Source of the DNA: DAOTVS01 sp034436375 | GTDB lineage: Bacteria; Chloroflexota; Anaerolineae; SpSt-313 | NCBI GenBank assembly: GCA_034436375.1 | Contig: DAOTVS010000092.1 | Location: forward strand, 1-19,617 | DNA: 19,617 nt | Direction: 5' to 3' | Part shown: positions 1 through 6,815 of the stretch, in pieces | How positions within the stretch are numbered: position 1 is the stretch's first letter | Layout of the letters: each line of letters begins with the position of its first letter | The notes under the pieces: generated by a model | Databases searched by the model: none | What the model was told of the DNA's origin: nothing | Seen by the model: only the letters and a program-made list of their open reading frames with translations | Translations under genes and position numbers: made by a program

Positions 1-31
1 CATCCTGAGCCAGGATCAAACCCTCCAAAAG
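1..31 (-). rRNA. rrs: 16S ribosomal RNA, 5' end only
   Basis: Read on the minus strand, the first bases give GGAGGGTTTGATCCTGGCTC followed by AGGATG, the near-universal 5' end of bacterial 16S rRNA (the 27F primer region). Aligning TTTGATC with the E. coli gene puts the mature 5' end near base 31; that boundary is approximate. The gene runs out of the window to the left. The GGGTTTGATCC form, rather than GAGTTTGATCA, fits Chloroflexota and several other phyla. Four promoters pointing towards it lie at 146-761. Confidence 0.95.
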
Positions 32-117
32 TTATATCTCCACCACGGATCACTCCATGGTCTCAAAACCCTTGGCGGGATGGCCCATTGCGCTGGAACC
101 TTCCCATCACTCTTCAG

Positions 118-127
118 TTGTTAAGGC
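118..127 (-). promoter_or_regulatory. boxA-like antitermination motif in the rRNA leader
   Basis: The minus strand reads GCCTTAACAA about 20 bases downstream of the expected P1 start and upstream of 16S. It resembles the rRNA boxA consensus TGCTCTTTAACAA, which binds NusB/NusE. Only the TTAACAA core matches well and no convincing boxB hairpin was found, so the assignment rests on position plus a short core. Confidence 0.35.
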
Positions 128-145
128 TTCGCTCGCAAGACCTTT

Positions 146-174
146 ATCATAGCACAGCCCGGTGGCTCTGTCAA
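146..174 (-). promoter_or_regulatory. rRNA promoter P1 (closest to 16S)
   Basis: On the minus strand there is a perfect -35 TTGACA (169-174), a 17-base spacer and a -10 TATGAT (146-151). The expected start is near base 139, giving a leader of roughly 110 bases before 16S. It is the innermost of four promoters pointing the same way. Confidence 0.85.
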
Positions 175-196
175 AAAACCACCTCGACCTCCTCAA

Positions 197-231
197 GGCA
201 TAAAAATACCGACGTCTTCTCGCACCGTCGG
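197..231 (-). terminator. Terminator-like hairpin between rRNA promoters P2 and P1
   Basis: On the minus strand CCGACG (231-226) pairs with CGTCGG (214-209) across an 11-base loop, and the second arm is followed at once by TATTTTTATG. A short GC stem followed by a T-rich tract is the form of an intrinsic terminator. It would act on transcripts from P2-P4 and not P1. The stem is only 6 bp, so it may be weak or be overridden by the antitermination complex. Confidence 0.4.
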
Positions 232-371
232 CATTCGGGATCTCCCCTTCGCCTCGATGAGGCCATGCCGCTCTCGCAGCAAGGCCGGTACTACCATGTC
301 GATCCTGCTATTGCGTTGTATCGATCCCCCGGCCGCTACCGCCGGGCTGAACCGTTCTCCAGAACGCAGGG

Positions 372-400
372 AGTGTACCACAGACCCGCCGCTCTGTCAA
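372..400 (-). promoter_or_regulatory. rRNA promoter P2
   Basis: On the minus strand there is -35 TTGACA (395-400), a 17-base spacer and -10 TACACT (372-377). Its spacer start GAGCGGCGGGTCTGTG resembles that of P1 (GAGCCACCGGGCTGTG), which suggests the two promoters are related by duplication. A 6-bp hairpin (CGTTCT/AGAACG, 353-366) lies just downstream. Confidence 0.8.
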
Positions 401-494
401 GGCCGCCTTGCTCACCTCCGGCGACCGGCCCTTAGCCCTGCCGCCAGAAAACATTGCGCCCCAGACCGCTCTACGTCTGTGCCTTCGGAAGAAC

Positions 495-513
495 GGCCGG
501 CTCGACGCCGGCC
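495..513. repeat. 7-bp perfect hairpin in the rRNA leader
   Basis: GGCCGGC (495-501) and GCCGGCC (507-513) form a perfect 7-bp inverted repeat around a 5-base loop, downstream of P3 in the rRNA direction. A second hairpin follows at 528-544. No T-run adjoins it, so it looks like a structured leader element, not a terminator. Confidence 0.5.
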
Positions 514-527
514 CTTCTCACCACGCC

Positions 528-544
528 GCCCGCGCATCGCGGGC
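528..544. repeat. 7-bp perfect hairpin in the rRNA leader
   Basis: GCCCGCG and CGCGGGC form a perfect 7-bp inverted repeat around the loop CAT, about 30 bases downstream of the P3 -10 box. There is no T-run. It would fold in every transcript from P3 and P4. Confidence 0.5.
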
Positions 545-575
545 TGGCATAGTCCCTCTCTCCAGAGCTTTGTGA

Positions 576-604
576 ATTATAGCACGAACCCTCTGGCCCG
601 TCAA
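576..604 (-). promoter_or_regulatory. rRNA promoter P3
   Basis: On the minus strand there is -35 TTGACG (599-604), a 17-base spacer and a perfect -10 TATAAT (576-581). It points towards 16S like P1, P2 and P4. Confidence 0.85.
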
Positions 605-676
605 ACGGCATCCTCGGCCATGCCCGGTCGCCGGCTCTCGCAGCTCCACGCGCTTACAGAGGATCGGCCACCCTTG

Positions 677-703
677 GGAGCCATCCCTACGGCTCCGCTT
701 TTT
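677..703 (+). terminator. Possible plus-strand intrinsic terminator between P4 and P3
   Basis: GGAGCC (677-682) pairs with GGCTCC (691-696) around an 8-base loop and is followed by GCTTTTTA on the plus strand. It would stop any rightward, antisense transcript before pstB. On the minus strand the same stem lies in the P4 leader but has no T-run. No plus-strand gene upstream needs a terminator, so its role is unclear. Confidence 0.4.
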
Positions 704-732
704 ACCTCGTCCGCTCCCTCAGGAGCCGGCGG

Positions 733-761
733 ATTATAGACGTCCTTGCCCTTCCTGTCAA
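733..761 (-). promoter_or_regulatory. rRNA promoter P4 (most distal)
   Basis: On the minus strand there is a perfect -35 TTGACA (756-761), a 17-base spacer and a perfect -10 TATAAT (733-738), the best promoter in the window by consensus. Transcripts would start near base 726 and run about 700 bases before 16S. Confidence 0.88.
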
Positions 762-794
762 ATGCGCCTGCGCCAACAGGCTCACCAGCAGCGC

Positions 795-823
795 TGGACG
801 CGCCGCCCAAGCTATGCTAAAAT
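795..823 (+). promoter_or_regulatory. pstB promoter
   Basis: TGGACG (795-800), a 17-base spacer and TAAAAT (818-823), with an upstream TG at 815-816 that makes an extended -10 (TGCTAAAAT). The expected start near 830 gives a very short leader. It is back to back with rRNA promoter P4. I see no clear Pho box. Confidence 0.6.
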
Positions 824-847
824 GAAGCCGCTTTTACTCAATGGGGG

Positions 848-1630
848 ATGACAAGAGCGGATATGGTGGAACAGCAGAGCCTCGAGCCCAAAGTCGATGT
901 GCGCGACCTCAATCTCTTCTACGGCAGTTTCCAGGCCCTGCAGGGCATCACCCTGCACATCAAACGCCAACAGATCACGGCTCTCATTGGTCCCTCTGGC
1001 TGCGGCAAGTCGACCTTTCTGCGCTGTCTCAACCGTATGAACGACACTATCAATGGCGTCCGTGTCGAGGGGCAGGTGCTCCTGGATGGGCGTAACGTCT
1101 ATGCGCCCCGAGCGGATGTGGTGGACTTGCGCCGGCGCGTCGGCATGGTCTTTCAGCGCCCCAACCCCTTCCCCCAGTCGGTCTATGATAACGTTGCCTT
1201 TGGCCCGCGCGTGCTCGGGCAGCGCGTGAACCTCGACGAACTGGTCGAACAGAGCCTGCAGGAGGCCGCCCTCTGGGATGAAGTGCGCGATCGCCTGCGC
1301 ACCAATGCCCTCAACCTCTCCGCCGGCCAGCAGCAGCGCCTCTGCATCGCCCGCGTGTTGGCCGTCCGCCCCGAGGTCATCCTGATGGACGAGCCCTGCT
1401 CAGCCCTCGACCCGGTAGATACGCTGCGCATCGAAGAACTGATGCAGCGCCTCAAGGCCGACTATACCATCGTCATCGTCACGCACAACATGCAGCAGGC
1501 CGCCCGCGCCTCCGACTGGACTGGCCTCTTCTGGCTGGGCCAACTGGTGGAGTATGGCGAGACCCGGCAGATTTTCTACAACCCCCGAGAGAAGCGCACT
1601 GAGGATTATATCACCGGACGGTTGGGCTGA
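848..1630 (+). CDS. pstB: Phosphate ABC transporter ATP-binding protein PstB
   Basis: This is the cytoplasmic ATPase of the high-affinity phosphate importer PstSCAB. All ABC landmarks are present in 260 residues, the usual length: Walker A GPSGCGKST (48-56), Q-loop in VFQRPNPFP (Q103), signature 157-161, Walker B VILMDEP (178-184), H-loop H213 in VTHNMQQAAR, and the PstB ending TEDYITGRLG. CSALDP in the D-loop is typical of PstB. The signature reads LSAGQ where PstB normally has LSGGQ. The start is uncertain: ATG 848 has GGGGG directly against it, and the in-frame ATG at 863 is also possible. No pstS, pstC, pstA or phoU lies beside it, so it is an orphan here, read divergently from the rRNA operon. 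The family call is firm; use for phosphate follows from the family. Confidence 0.95.
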   Translation: MTRADMVEQQSLEPKVDVRDLNLFYGSFQALQGITLHIKRQQITALIGPSGCGKSTFLRCLNRMNDTINGVRVEGQVLLDGRNVYAPRADVVDLRRRVGMVFQRPNPFPQSVYDNVAFGPRVLGQRVNLDELVEQSLQEAALWDEVRDRLRTNALNLSAGQQQRLCIARVLAVRPEVILMDEPCSALDPVDTLRIEELMQRLKADYTIVIVTHNMQQAARASDWTGLFWLGQLVEYGETRQIFYNPREKRTEDYITGRLG

Positions 1631-1631
1631 C

Positions 1632-3500
1632 TCAGCCGGCGCCGCCGCCTCCGCCACCGCCCCCTCCGCCACCGCCGCCTCCGCCGCCAGACCAGCCGCC
1701 CCTACCGCCACTGCTGGTAGGAGCACTGGATAGGGTGCTGGCGGCCGAGTTGAGCATGTGGGTCAACCCCTCGCTCATCGACTGCAGGGAACCAGAAAGC
1801 CCCTGGCTCATGCCCTCCAACGATGGCACCGAGGCGCCACCCTGGCCCAGGTTGGGCGCCGGGCTGCCATGCCCAACATGTCCTGGCCCAAAAACATAGG
1901 GCCCTCCCGGGTAGGGCACGTACCAGGGTGGGGCGGGTGTATCCACGCGCGCAAACTTGGCGATCCACTCCTTGTCCAGGCCAAAGGCGATGGCATAGGG
2001 CAGATAGCGGTCAAAGATATCCCTGGCCTGCTTGAGGTCAACCTGGTGCTCGATCTCGGCCAGGTAGCGGCGGAACGCGCGCCAGCGCGCTGCCTGCTCA
2101 GCCCCGAGGGGCGTGCGGCGCGGCATAAAGCTACTCGCGCCTGCCAGGATGAGCCCTACCAGACCCACCGCGCCCAGGGGCAAAAAGGCCAGGCTGGTGA
2201 AACTGCTGAACCAGGAACCCCCAAAGGCCGCCGCCATCACCCCCACGATCGCCAGCGCGACGCCCAGAGAGATGTACTGGGTGCGCACCGTTTCGGGGCT
2301 GCGCGGAAAGTAGCCCGCACGCACGACCTCATCGTAGAGACCTCTGCGGATAGCCGGCAGTGCAGTGTAAAAGCGCTCCTTAAGGTCAGAGAGCTTGCGC
2401 TGCTGCCCTCCGCCAAAGAAGCGCCGCACAAGCTCCATCTCGTAGGGCCGCAGCCTGGCGTCTTCCTGCAGCAAGGTAAAGGTGAAATCGCGATGCCCGC
2501 CGATGCCCATAAAGCCCGGCTGGAACTCTTCCTTCATCTCGATCACACCGCGGTGCGCCAGGTCTATGATGGTCGCAATGATGTCGCGCATATCGGCGCG
2601 CTCGTCGACCAGCACGCCGGCCATGCCTGCCGGCAGGTCCTCGGGCGGCTCACTGAGATATTCGGCCACCAGACCCACTGCCTGGTCGCGCCCCCGTGTG
2701 TACCACAACAGCACCACACCGGTGATACCGAGCCCCAGCACCAGCAGGCCCAACACGATCATCGCCAGGTCCACCAGGGGCCTGATATGCTCGTCATAGG
2801 CCGCCTGGCGGTCGGCGGCGGCCTGCCAGGAGGGCGCAGTAGCGCTCACCAGGCCATGGGGGAACTGCACACGCACCTCAAGATACTGGCCGGCTTCCAC
2901 CGGCCCCGAAGCAAAGACGATCGTCTGCGGGTCCTGTACCGAGTATTCGGCGCTGGCCCCGTAGGTCCCCACCTTGAGATCCTGGGCGGCCACGGGCGTC
3001 GGCAGGTGCACCGTCACGTGAGACGAATTCACGGGGAAATCGCGGTCCGGGAAGACGGCTCGCCACCAGAGCTGGTCACCGGCAGCGTAGATGCGCAGGC
3101 CGCCGTGCACCACATAGTGGATCTTGAACGTGCGCGCCTCATCGGCCGCGGGTGGAAAAGACCACTGGATGCGCAACGAATCGCCCTCGTTGGTCACCGA
3201 CACGCGGTTATCTGGCAGGCGCCCGTTCTCGTCTTCCACCCAAACCTGATCGATGCCCTCAGTGCGACTCAGAGGCACATCGCGATACGCATAGGTGAAC
3301 GTACCCTGTGTGAACACGTAACGCTGGGTCTCTACGATCTCGGTATCGCCATTCTGATGCACCCCTATATCGACGTTGATATAGTCCCAGTAATAGGTCT
3401 TGTCGCTGCTATCTGCCCGCGCAGGCGCGGGCAGCCCCACGCGAGCCGCCAGCGCGAAAATGAGGACGAGCAGCACAAGCAAAGCCCGATAGCGGCGCAT
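1632..3500 (-). CDS. DUF2207 family membrane protein with poly-glycine tail
   Basis: A membrane-anchored, largely exported protein of unknown function. ATG 3500 is preferred because GGAGG lies 7 bases upstream; an in-frame ATG at 3518 lies before that site. Numbering from ATG 3500 (622 residues): a signal peptide (about 1-29, after MRRYR), the DUF2207 extracellular domain (about 35-215), a membrane helix (about 243-268), a cytoplasmic region, a paired hydrophobic segment (about 408-459), and the family-typical stretch FDRYLPYAIAFGLDKEWI (about 496-513). The end is a Ser/Gly/Pro-rich tail closing in 16 consecutive glycines. Such Gly-rich tails are common in DUF2207 proteins. It stands alone, with its own promoter at 3610-3638, and converges on pstB with one base between stop codons. 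No enzymatic motif is visible. Confidence 0.88.
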   Translation of the reverse strand: MRRYRALLVLLVLIFALAARVGLPAPARADSSDKTYYWDYINVDIGVHQNGDTEIVETQRYVFTQGTFTYAYRDVPLSRTEGIDQVWVEDENGRLPDNRVSVTNEGDSLRIQWSFPPAADEARTFKIHYVVHGGLRIYAAGDQLWWRAVFPDRDFPVNSSHVTVHLPTPVAAQDLKVGTYGASAEYSVQDPQTIVFASGPVEAGQYLEVRVQFPHGLVSATAPSWQAAADRQAAYDEHIRPLVDLAMIVLGLLVLGLGITGVVLLWYTRGRDQAVGLVAEYLSEPPEDLPAGMAGVLVDERADMRDIIATIIDLAHRGVIEMKEEFQPGFMGIGGHRDFTFTLLQEDARLRPYEMELVRRFFGGGQQRKLSDLKERFYTALPAIRRGLYDEVVRAGYFPRSPETVRTQYISLGVALAIVGVMAAAFGGSWFSSFTSLAFLPLGAVGLVGLILAGASSFMPRRTPLGAEQAARWRAFRRYLAEIEHQVDLKQARDIFDRYLPYAIAFGLDKEWIAKFARVDTPAPPWYVPYPGGPYVFGPGHVGHGSPAPNLGQGGASVPSLEGMSQGLSGSLQSMSEGLTHMLNSAASTLSSAPTSSGGRGGWSGGGGGGGGGGGGGGGGAG

Positions 3501-3574
3501 AGGTGCACCTCCACCCATCGGTCACATTGGCCAAGGTCAATCCCTGACTCACAACTCAGATACGTCCACCGGCA

Positions 3575-3595
3575 GAGGGTTGTAATGCAACCCTC
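3575..3595 (-). repeat. 8-bp hairpin in the 5' leader of the DUF2207 gene
   Basis: GAGGGTTG (3575-3582) and CAACCCTC (3588-3595) form a perfect 8-bp stem around a 5-base loop. It lies just downstream of the DUF2207 promoter, about 75 bases before the start codon, so it would fold near the 5' end of that mRNA. No T-run follows on the minus strand. It may stabilise the mRNA or bind a protein as DNA; nothing decides between these. Confidence 0.5.
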
Positions 3596-3609
3596 CTTGT
3601 GTGCGGCTC

Positions 3610-3638
3610 AGTGTACCATTATTCAATGGCTCCTGCAA
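3610..3638 (-). promoter_or_regulatory. Promoter of the DUF2207 gene
   Basis: On the minus strand TTGCAG (3633-3638), a 17-base spacer and TACACT (3610-3615), the same -10 as rRNA P2. The leader would be about 105 bases. Confidence 0.6.
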
Positions 3639-3694
3639 CCATCCCTTCGCGCCGGGGCCCTACGAGTATGATTGCAGGAGGGGCCTTGCCACGA

Positions 3695-3723
3695 TTGCGG
3701 TGCGAGGCCCGGGGAGCTATAAT
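3695..3723 (+). promoter_or_regulatory. Promoter of the alkyltransferase gene
   Basis: TTGCGG (3695-3700), a 17-base spacer and a perfect TATAAT (3718-3723). It lies 57 bases from the divergent DUF2207 -35 box and about 57 bases upstream of the ogt start region. No Ada-box-like element was recognised. Confidence 0.6.
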
Positions 3724-3786
3724 GATTCCACCTGTAATCCATAGGCCGCTGCCCCCCAGCAGCCGGCATCTGACCGGGAGGAATGC

Positions 3787-4302
3787 ATGCCTGATTATTG
3801 CTTTACTTGCGCAACCGCTCTGGGCTGGCTGGCCATTGTGGCCTCTGCCGAGGGCTTGTTGAGCCTGAGCTGGCCAGCCGAGTCGGCCTACGCCGCCGTC
3901 ACTTCCCTGGGGCCTCTGGGCGCGGCCGCTTCCCCCTCCGAACCGGGGGCCGATTGGCAGGGGCTGCTCGACCGCCTGCAGGCCTATTTCGCGGGCGAGC
4001 GAGTCGCCTTTGATCGCGAGCCCATTGACTGGCGCGGGGTGCCCCCCTTCCGCAGGCGCGTGTGGGCAGCGGTGCAAAGCATCCCTTGGGGCGTCACCCG
4101 CTCCTATGGGCAGGTCGCCGCTGCTCTGGGCGCTCCACGGGCCGCGCGGGCTGTAGGGGGCGCCATGGCCGCCAACCGCCTGCCGATTATCGTGCCCTGC
4201 CATCGTGTGCTCGGCGCTGACGGGCGGCTCGTGGGCTTTGCCGCAGGGCTGAGCATGAAAGCACGGCTGCTCAGTCTGGAAGGAGTGAGCCCAAATCTTT
4301 GA
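3787..4302 (+). CDS. ogt: Methylated-DNA--protein-cysteine methyltransferase (O6-alkylguanine repair)
   Basis: A suicide DNA-repair protein that moves the alkyl group of O6-alkylguanine onto its own cysteine. At 171 residues it has the single-domain Ogt/MGMT length. Visible landmarks: the recognition helix-turn-helix region SYGQVAAALGAPRAARAVGG (107-126) with Arg finger R121, the Asn hinge N130, the active-site motif IVPCHRV with Cys138 exactly 17 residues after R121 as in human MGMT, and VGF (149-151) behind it. The start ATG 3787 has GGGAGGA 4-5 bases upstream. It has its own promoter (3695-3723) and probably forms a single-gene unit, because the next gene has a promoter across this gene's stop codon. 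There is no fused Ada-type regulatory domain. Confidence 0.95.
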   Translation: MPDYCFTCATALGWLAIVASAEGLLSLSWPAESAYAAVTSLGPLGAAASPSEPGADWQGLLDRLQAYFAGERVAFDREPIDWRGVPPFRRRVWAAVQSIPWGVTRSYGQVAAALGAPRAARAVGGAMAANRLPIIVPCHRVLGADGRLVGFAAGLSMKARLLSLEGVSPNL

Positions 4303-4327
4303 CGACACACGCCTTTGATGGTATATT
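4299..4327 (+). promoter_or_regulatory. Promoter of the glycosyltransferase pair
   Basis: TTGACG (4299-4304), a 17-base spacer and TATATT (4322-4327). The -35 box contains the ogt stop codon TGA. The leader would be about 100 bases and contains a small CTGCC/GGCAG hairpin. Confidence 0.6.
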
Positions 4328-4434
4328 TCGCCCGAGGCAGAAGCGCCTGCATTGTGCGCAGCCTGCCGAGGCAGTGCAGCCTCGCTTGACGTCCGTTTTC
4401 ACCCTCTGTACAGTCAGCAGGAGATTCTCCAGTT

Positions 4435-5547
4435 ATGCAGGTCGGTATCGATGCGCGCCTGGTGTATTACCACCCGGCCGGCATCTCGCGTTACTGCCTA
4501 CAACTGATGCGCGCCCTGGCAGAGATCGACAAAGAGGACCAATTTGTCATCTTTCAGAGTCGCCATGCCCCCGAGCCACTGGTCCAGCAGAGCAACTTTC
4601 GCAGCGAGTCGCTTTGGACGCCCAGCCATCACCGCGTCGAGCAGTACCTCCTATCACTCGAGCTGCGCTTCAAGCCGGTCGATGTGCTGCACAGCCCCGA
4701 CTTTATCCCACCTTTCCGGCGGCGCTGCCGCTCCATTATCACCATCCATGATCTCAACTTTTTACTCTACCCCCAGTTCCTGACCAAGGCCAGCGCGCGC
4801 TACTATGGTCAGATCGACCAGGCTGTGCGCCATACCGATCACATCATCGCCGTTTCTGAGAGCACCCGCCACGACATTGTGCGCCTGCTGGGCGTGCCCG
4901 AGCAGATGATCACTGTGATCTACGAGGCGCCGCGCCGATTCTTCCACATCCTACCCGATGTAGACCTGCGCCCGCGCCTGCAACAGCGGTTCGGCCTGAA
5001 GCGCGACTTTTTGCTGTTCGCAGGGACAATCGAGCCGCGTAAGAACATCCCCACCCTGCTCAGCGCCTTCCAGCAGATGCTCGATCACTATCATCCTGAT
5101 GTCGACCTGGTGCTGGCCGGCGCCCGTGGCTGGCTGGCCGACGAGATTGATGGGCTGGTGAGCCGGTTGGGGCTCAGCGACCGCGTGCGCTTTTTGGGGC
5201 GCGTCTCTGACGAGGAACTGGTGTGGCTTTACAACGCGACGCGCATGCTCGTCTGGCCCACCTTCTATGAGGGGTTCGGGCTGCCCCCGCTCGAGGCCAT
5301 GGCCTGCGGCGCGCCGGTCATCGTCTCCAACGTCTCTTCGTTACCGGAAGTAGTGGGCGATGCGGGGTTGCTGGTCGATCCCACGGATACGAATGCGCTG
5401 ACAGTGGCCATGTGGCGGGTCTTGAGCGATGACACGCTGCGCCAGGAGATGATCGCCAAGGGCATCAAGCGCGCCGCCAACTTCTCCTGGGAGCGCGCCG
5501 CCCGCGAGACCCTGGCCCTCTACCGCCGCGTGGCGGGCCAGGCTTAG
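4435..5547 (+). CDS. GT4-type glycosyltransferase (retaining, GT-B fold)
   Basis: A 370-residue family-1/GT4 glycosyltransferase that should transfer a sugar from a nucleotide-sugar to a lipid, glycan or other acceptor at the cytoplasmic face. The N-terminal acceptor domain opens MQVGIDARLV, typical for this group, with an HSPDF segment (86-90) and IHDLNF (104-109). The C-terminal domain has the donor-site GTIEPRKN (197-204, R202/K203 for the phosphates) and the E-x7-E pair E279/E287 within FYEGFGLPPLEAMACG. The start has AGGAG 11 bases upstream, slightly long. It is followed after two bases by a second glycosyltransferase, so the pair is one operon. Donor and acceptor cannot be read from the sequence; roles in surface glycan or glycolipid synthesis are inference. 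Confidence 0.9.
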   Translation: MQVGIDARLVYYHPAGISRYCLQLMRALAEIDKEDQFVIFQSRHAPEPLVQQSNFRSESLWTPSHHRVEQYLLSLELRFKPVDVLHSPDFIPPFRRRCRSIITIHDLNFLLYPQFLTKASARYYGQIDQAVRHTDHIIAVSESTRHDIVRLLGVPEQMITVIYEAPRRFFHILPDVDLRPRLQQRFGLKRDFLLFAGTIEPRKNIPTLLSAFQQMLDHYHPDVDLVLAGARGWLADEIDGLVSRLGLSDRVRFLGRVSDEELVWLYNATRMLVWPTFYEGFGLPPLEAMACGAPVIVSNVSSLPEVVGDAGLLVDPTDTNALTVAMWRVLSDDTLRQEMIAKGIKRAANFSWERAARETLALYRRVAGQA

Positions 5548-5549
5548 CG

Positions 5550-6815
5550 ATGGAGCGTCAGCCGCCTGTGCAGCCGGCCCCGCCTTCGAGCGCTGGCTTG
5601 CGCATTCTCCTGCTGACCCCTCAGCTGCCCTACCCCCCACACCAGGGCACAAGCCTGCGCAACTATAACCTGCTGCGCTATCTAAGCGGCCGGCACGCCG
5701 TATCGCTTCTCTCCTTTGACGCCGATGCGGAGCCTGATCATCTGGCGCACCTCAGCAGCCTCTGCCGCGAGGTGCAGGTCATCCCAACCCCTCGGCGCAG
5801 CCCCAGCGCCCGCCTGCGCACCCTGGTGACCTCACCCTGGCCCGACATGGCCTGGCGCCTGTACTCGCCTGGTTATGCCCAGGCGTTGGCCGGCTGGCTC
5901 CGCCGTGAACCGTTCGACATCCTCCAGGCCGAAGGCATCGAGCTGGCGCGTTATCTGCTGTCTCTCCCCAGGCCGCGGCCGCGCATTGTGTTTGACGCGC
6001 ACAATGCCGAGTATATCCTGCAAAAGCGCGCCTTTTTGGCCGATCTGCACCGCCCGCGCCGCTGGGCTGCCGCCGCCTATTCTTTCTTGCAGTGGCTCAA
6101 GCTGCGCCGCTTTGAGGCCGCTGCCTGCCGCCGCGCCGATGCCCTGGTTGCCGTCTCTGGCGCCGATGCCAGGGCCCTGGCCGCCCTCGACACGCGGCTG
6201 AGCCCGATTGTCGTGCCCAATGGGGTAGACCTGGCCTATTACCGTCCTGGGCTTCCGCCGCTGCCTGGCATGGCACACCCGAGCCTGGTTTTCACGGGCA
6301 AGATGGATTTTCGCCCCAATGTGGATGCCGTGCTCTGGTTCAGCACGCAGGTCATGCCGCGCATTTGGGAGCGCCGGCCGCAGGCGCATTTCTACATCGT
6401 TGGCCAATCGCCCTCGCCGCGGCTGGATGCGCTGCGCGCCGAGCCGCGCATCGTGATCACCGGGCGGGTCGAAGATACCCGCCCCTACATCGCCGGCGCC
6501 GACGTCTACGTCGTGCCGCTCCTGGTAGGCGGGGGCACACGGCTCAAGGTGCTGGAAGCGCTGGCCATGGGGCAGGCCGTAGTCTCAACCCCCCTGGGGG
6601 CGGAGGGCATCGGCGTGACCGATGGGCAGGAGGCGCTGCTGGCGGCGGAGCCGGGCGCCTTTGCTGCGCAGGCGCTGGCGCTGCTGGAGAATGCCGCACG
6701 CCGCGCCCAGCTTGGCCGCGCCGGCCGCGCCTTTGTGGAGGCTCATTACGGTTGGGAGGCTATTGGCCCGCTCCTTGAGCAGGCTTACCGTCTCTCAAGC
6801 TCTAGCGCGCTATGA
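5550..6815 (+). CDS. GT4-type glycosyltransferase, TIGR03087-like
   Basis: A 421-residue GT-B fold glycosyltransferase and partner of the gene before it. N-terminal landmarks are LLLTPQLPYPPHQGTSLRNY (21-40) with its Gly-rich loop, DAHNAEY (149-155), and VVPNGVDLAYYRPG (221-234). The C-terminal donor half has VFTGKMDFRPNVDAV (247-261) and GGGTRLKVLEALAMGQAVV (327-345). In the E-x7-E motif only the second Glu (E336) is kept and position 328 is Gly, as in the TIGR03087-like sugar transferases I know. Its ATG follows the previous stop codon after two bases with no good ribosome binding site, so translational coupling is likely. The 3' end overlaps the convergent protease gene by 14 bases. Substrate is unknown. 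Confidence 0.88.
   Translation: MERQPPVQPAPPSSAGLRILLLTPQLPYPPHQGTSLRNYNLLRYLSGRHAVSLLSFDADAEPDHLAHLSSLCREVQVIPTPRRSPSARLRTLVTSPWPDMAWRLYSPGYAQALAGWLRREPFDILQAEGIELARYLLSLPRPRPRIVFDAHNAEYILQKRAFLADLHRPRRWAAAAYSFLQWLKLRRFEAAACRRADALVAVSGADARALAALDTRLSPIVVPNGVDLAYYRPGLPPLPGMAHPSLVFTGKMDFRPNVDAVLWFSTQVMPRIWERRPQAHFYIVGQSPSPRLDALRAEPRIVITGRVEDTRPYIAGADVYVVPLLVGGGTRLKVLEALAMGQAVVSTPLGAEGIGVTDGQEALLAAEPGAFAAQALALLENAARRAQLGRAGRAFVEAHYGWEAIGPLLEQAYRLSSSSAL

Noticed and set aside
88..810. Several short open frames on both strands in the region upstream of 16S
   Set aside because: They lie across the tandem rRNA promoters and hairpins, have no ribosome binding sites, and encode Arg/Pro/Ser-rich products typical of chance frames in GC-rich DNA.
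1758..3671. 637-codon open frame on the plus strand opposite the DUF2207 gene
   Set aside because: It is the antisense shadow of a gene with a clear signal peptide, family motifs, ribosome binding site and promoter; its own product is His/Gln/Arg-rich without a recognisable domain.
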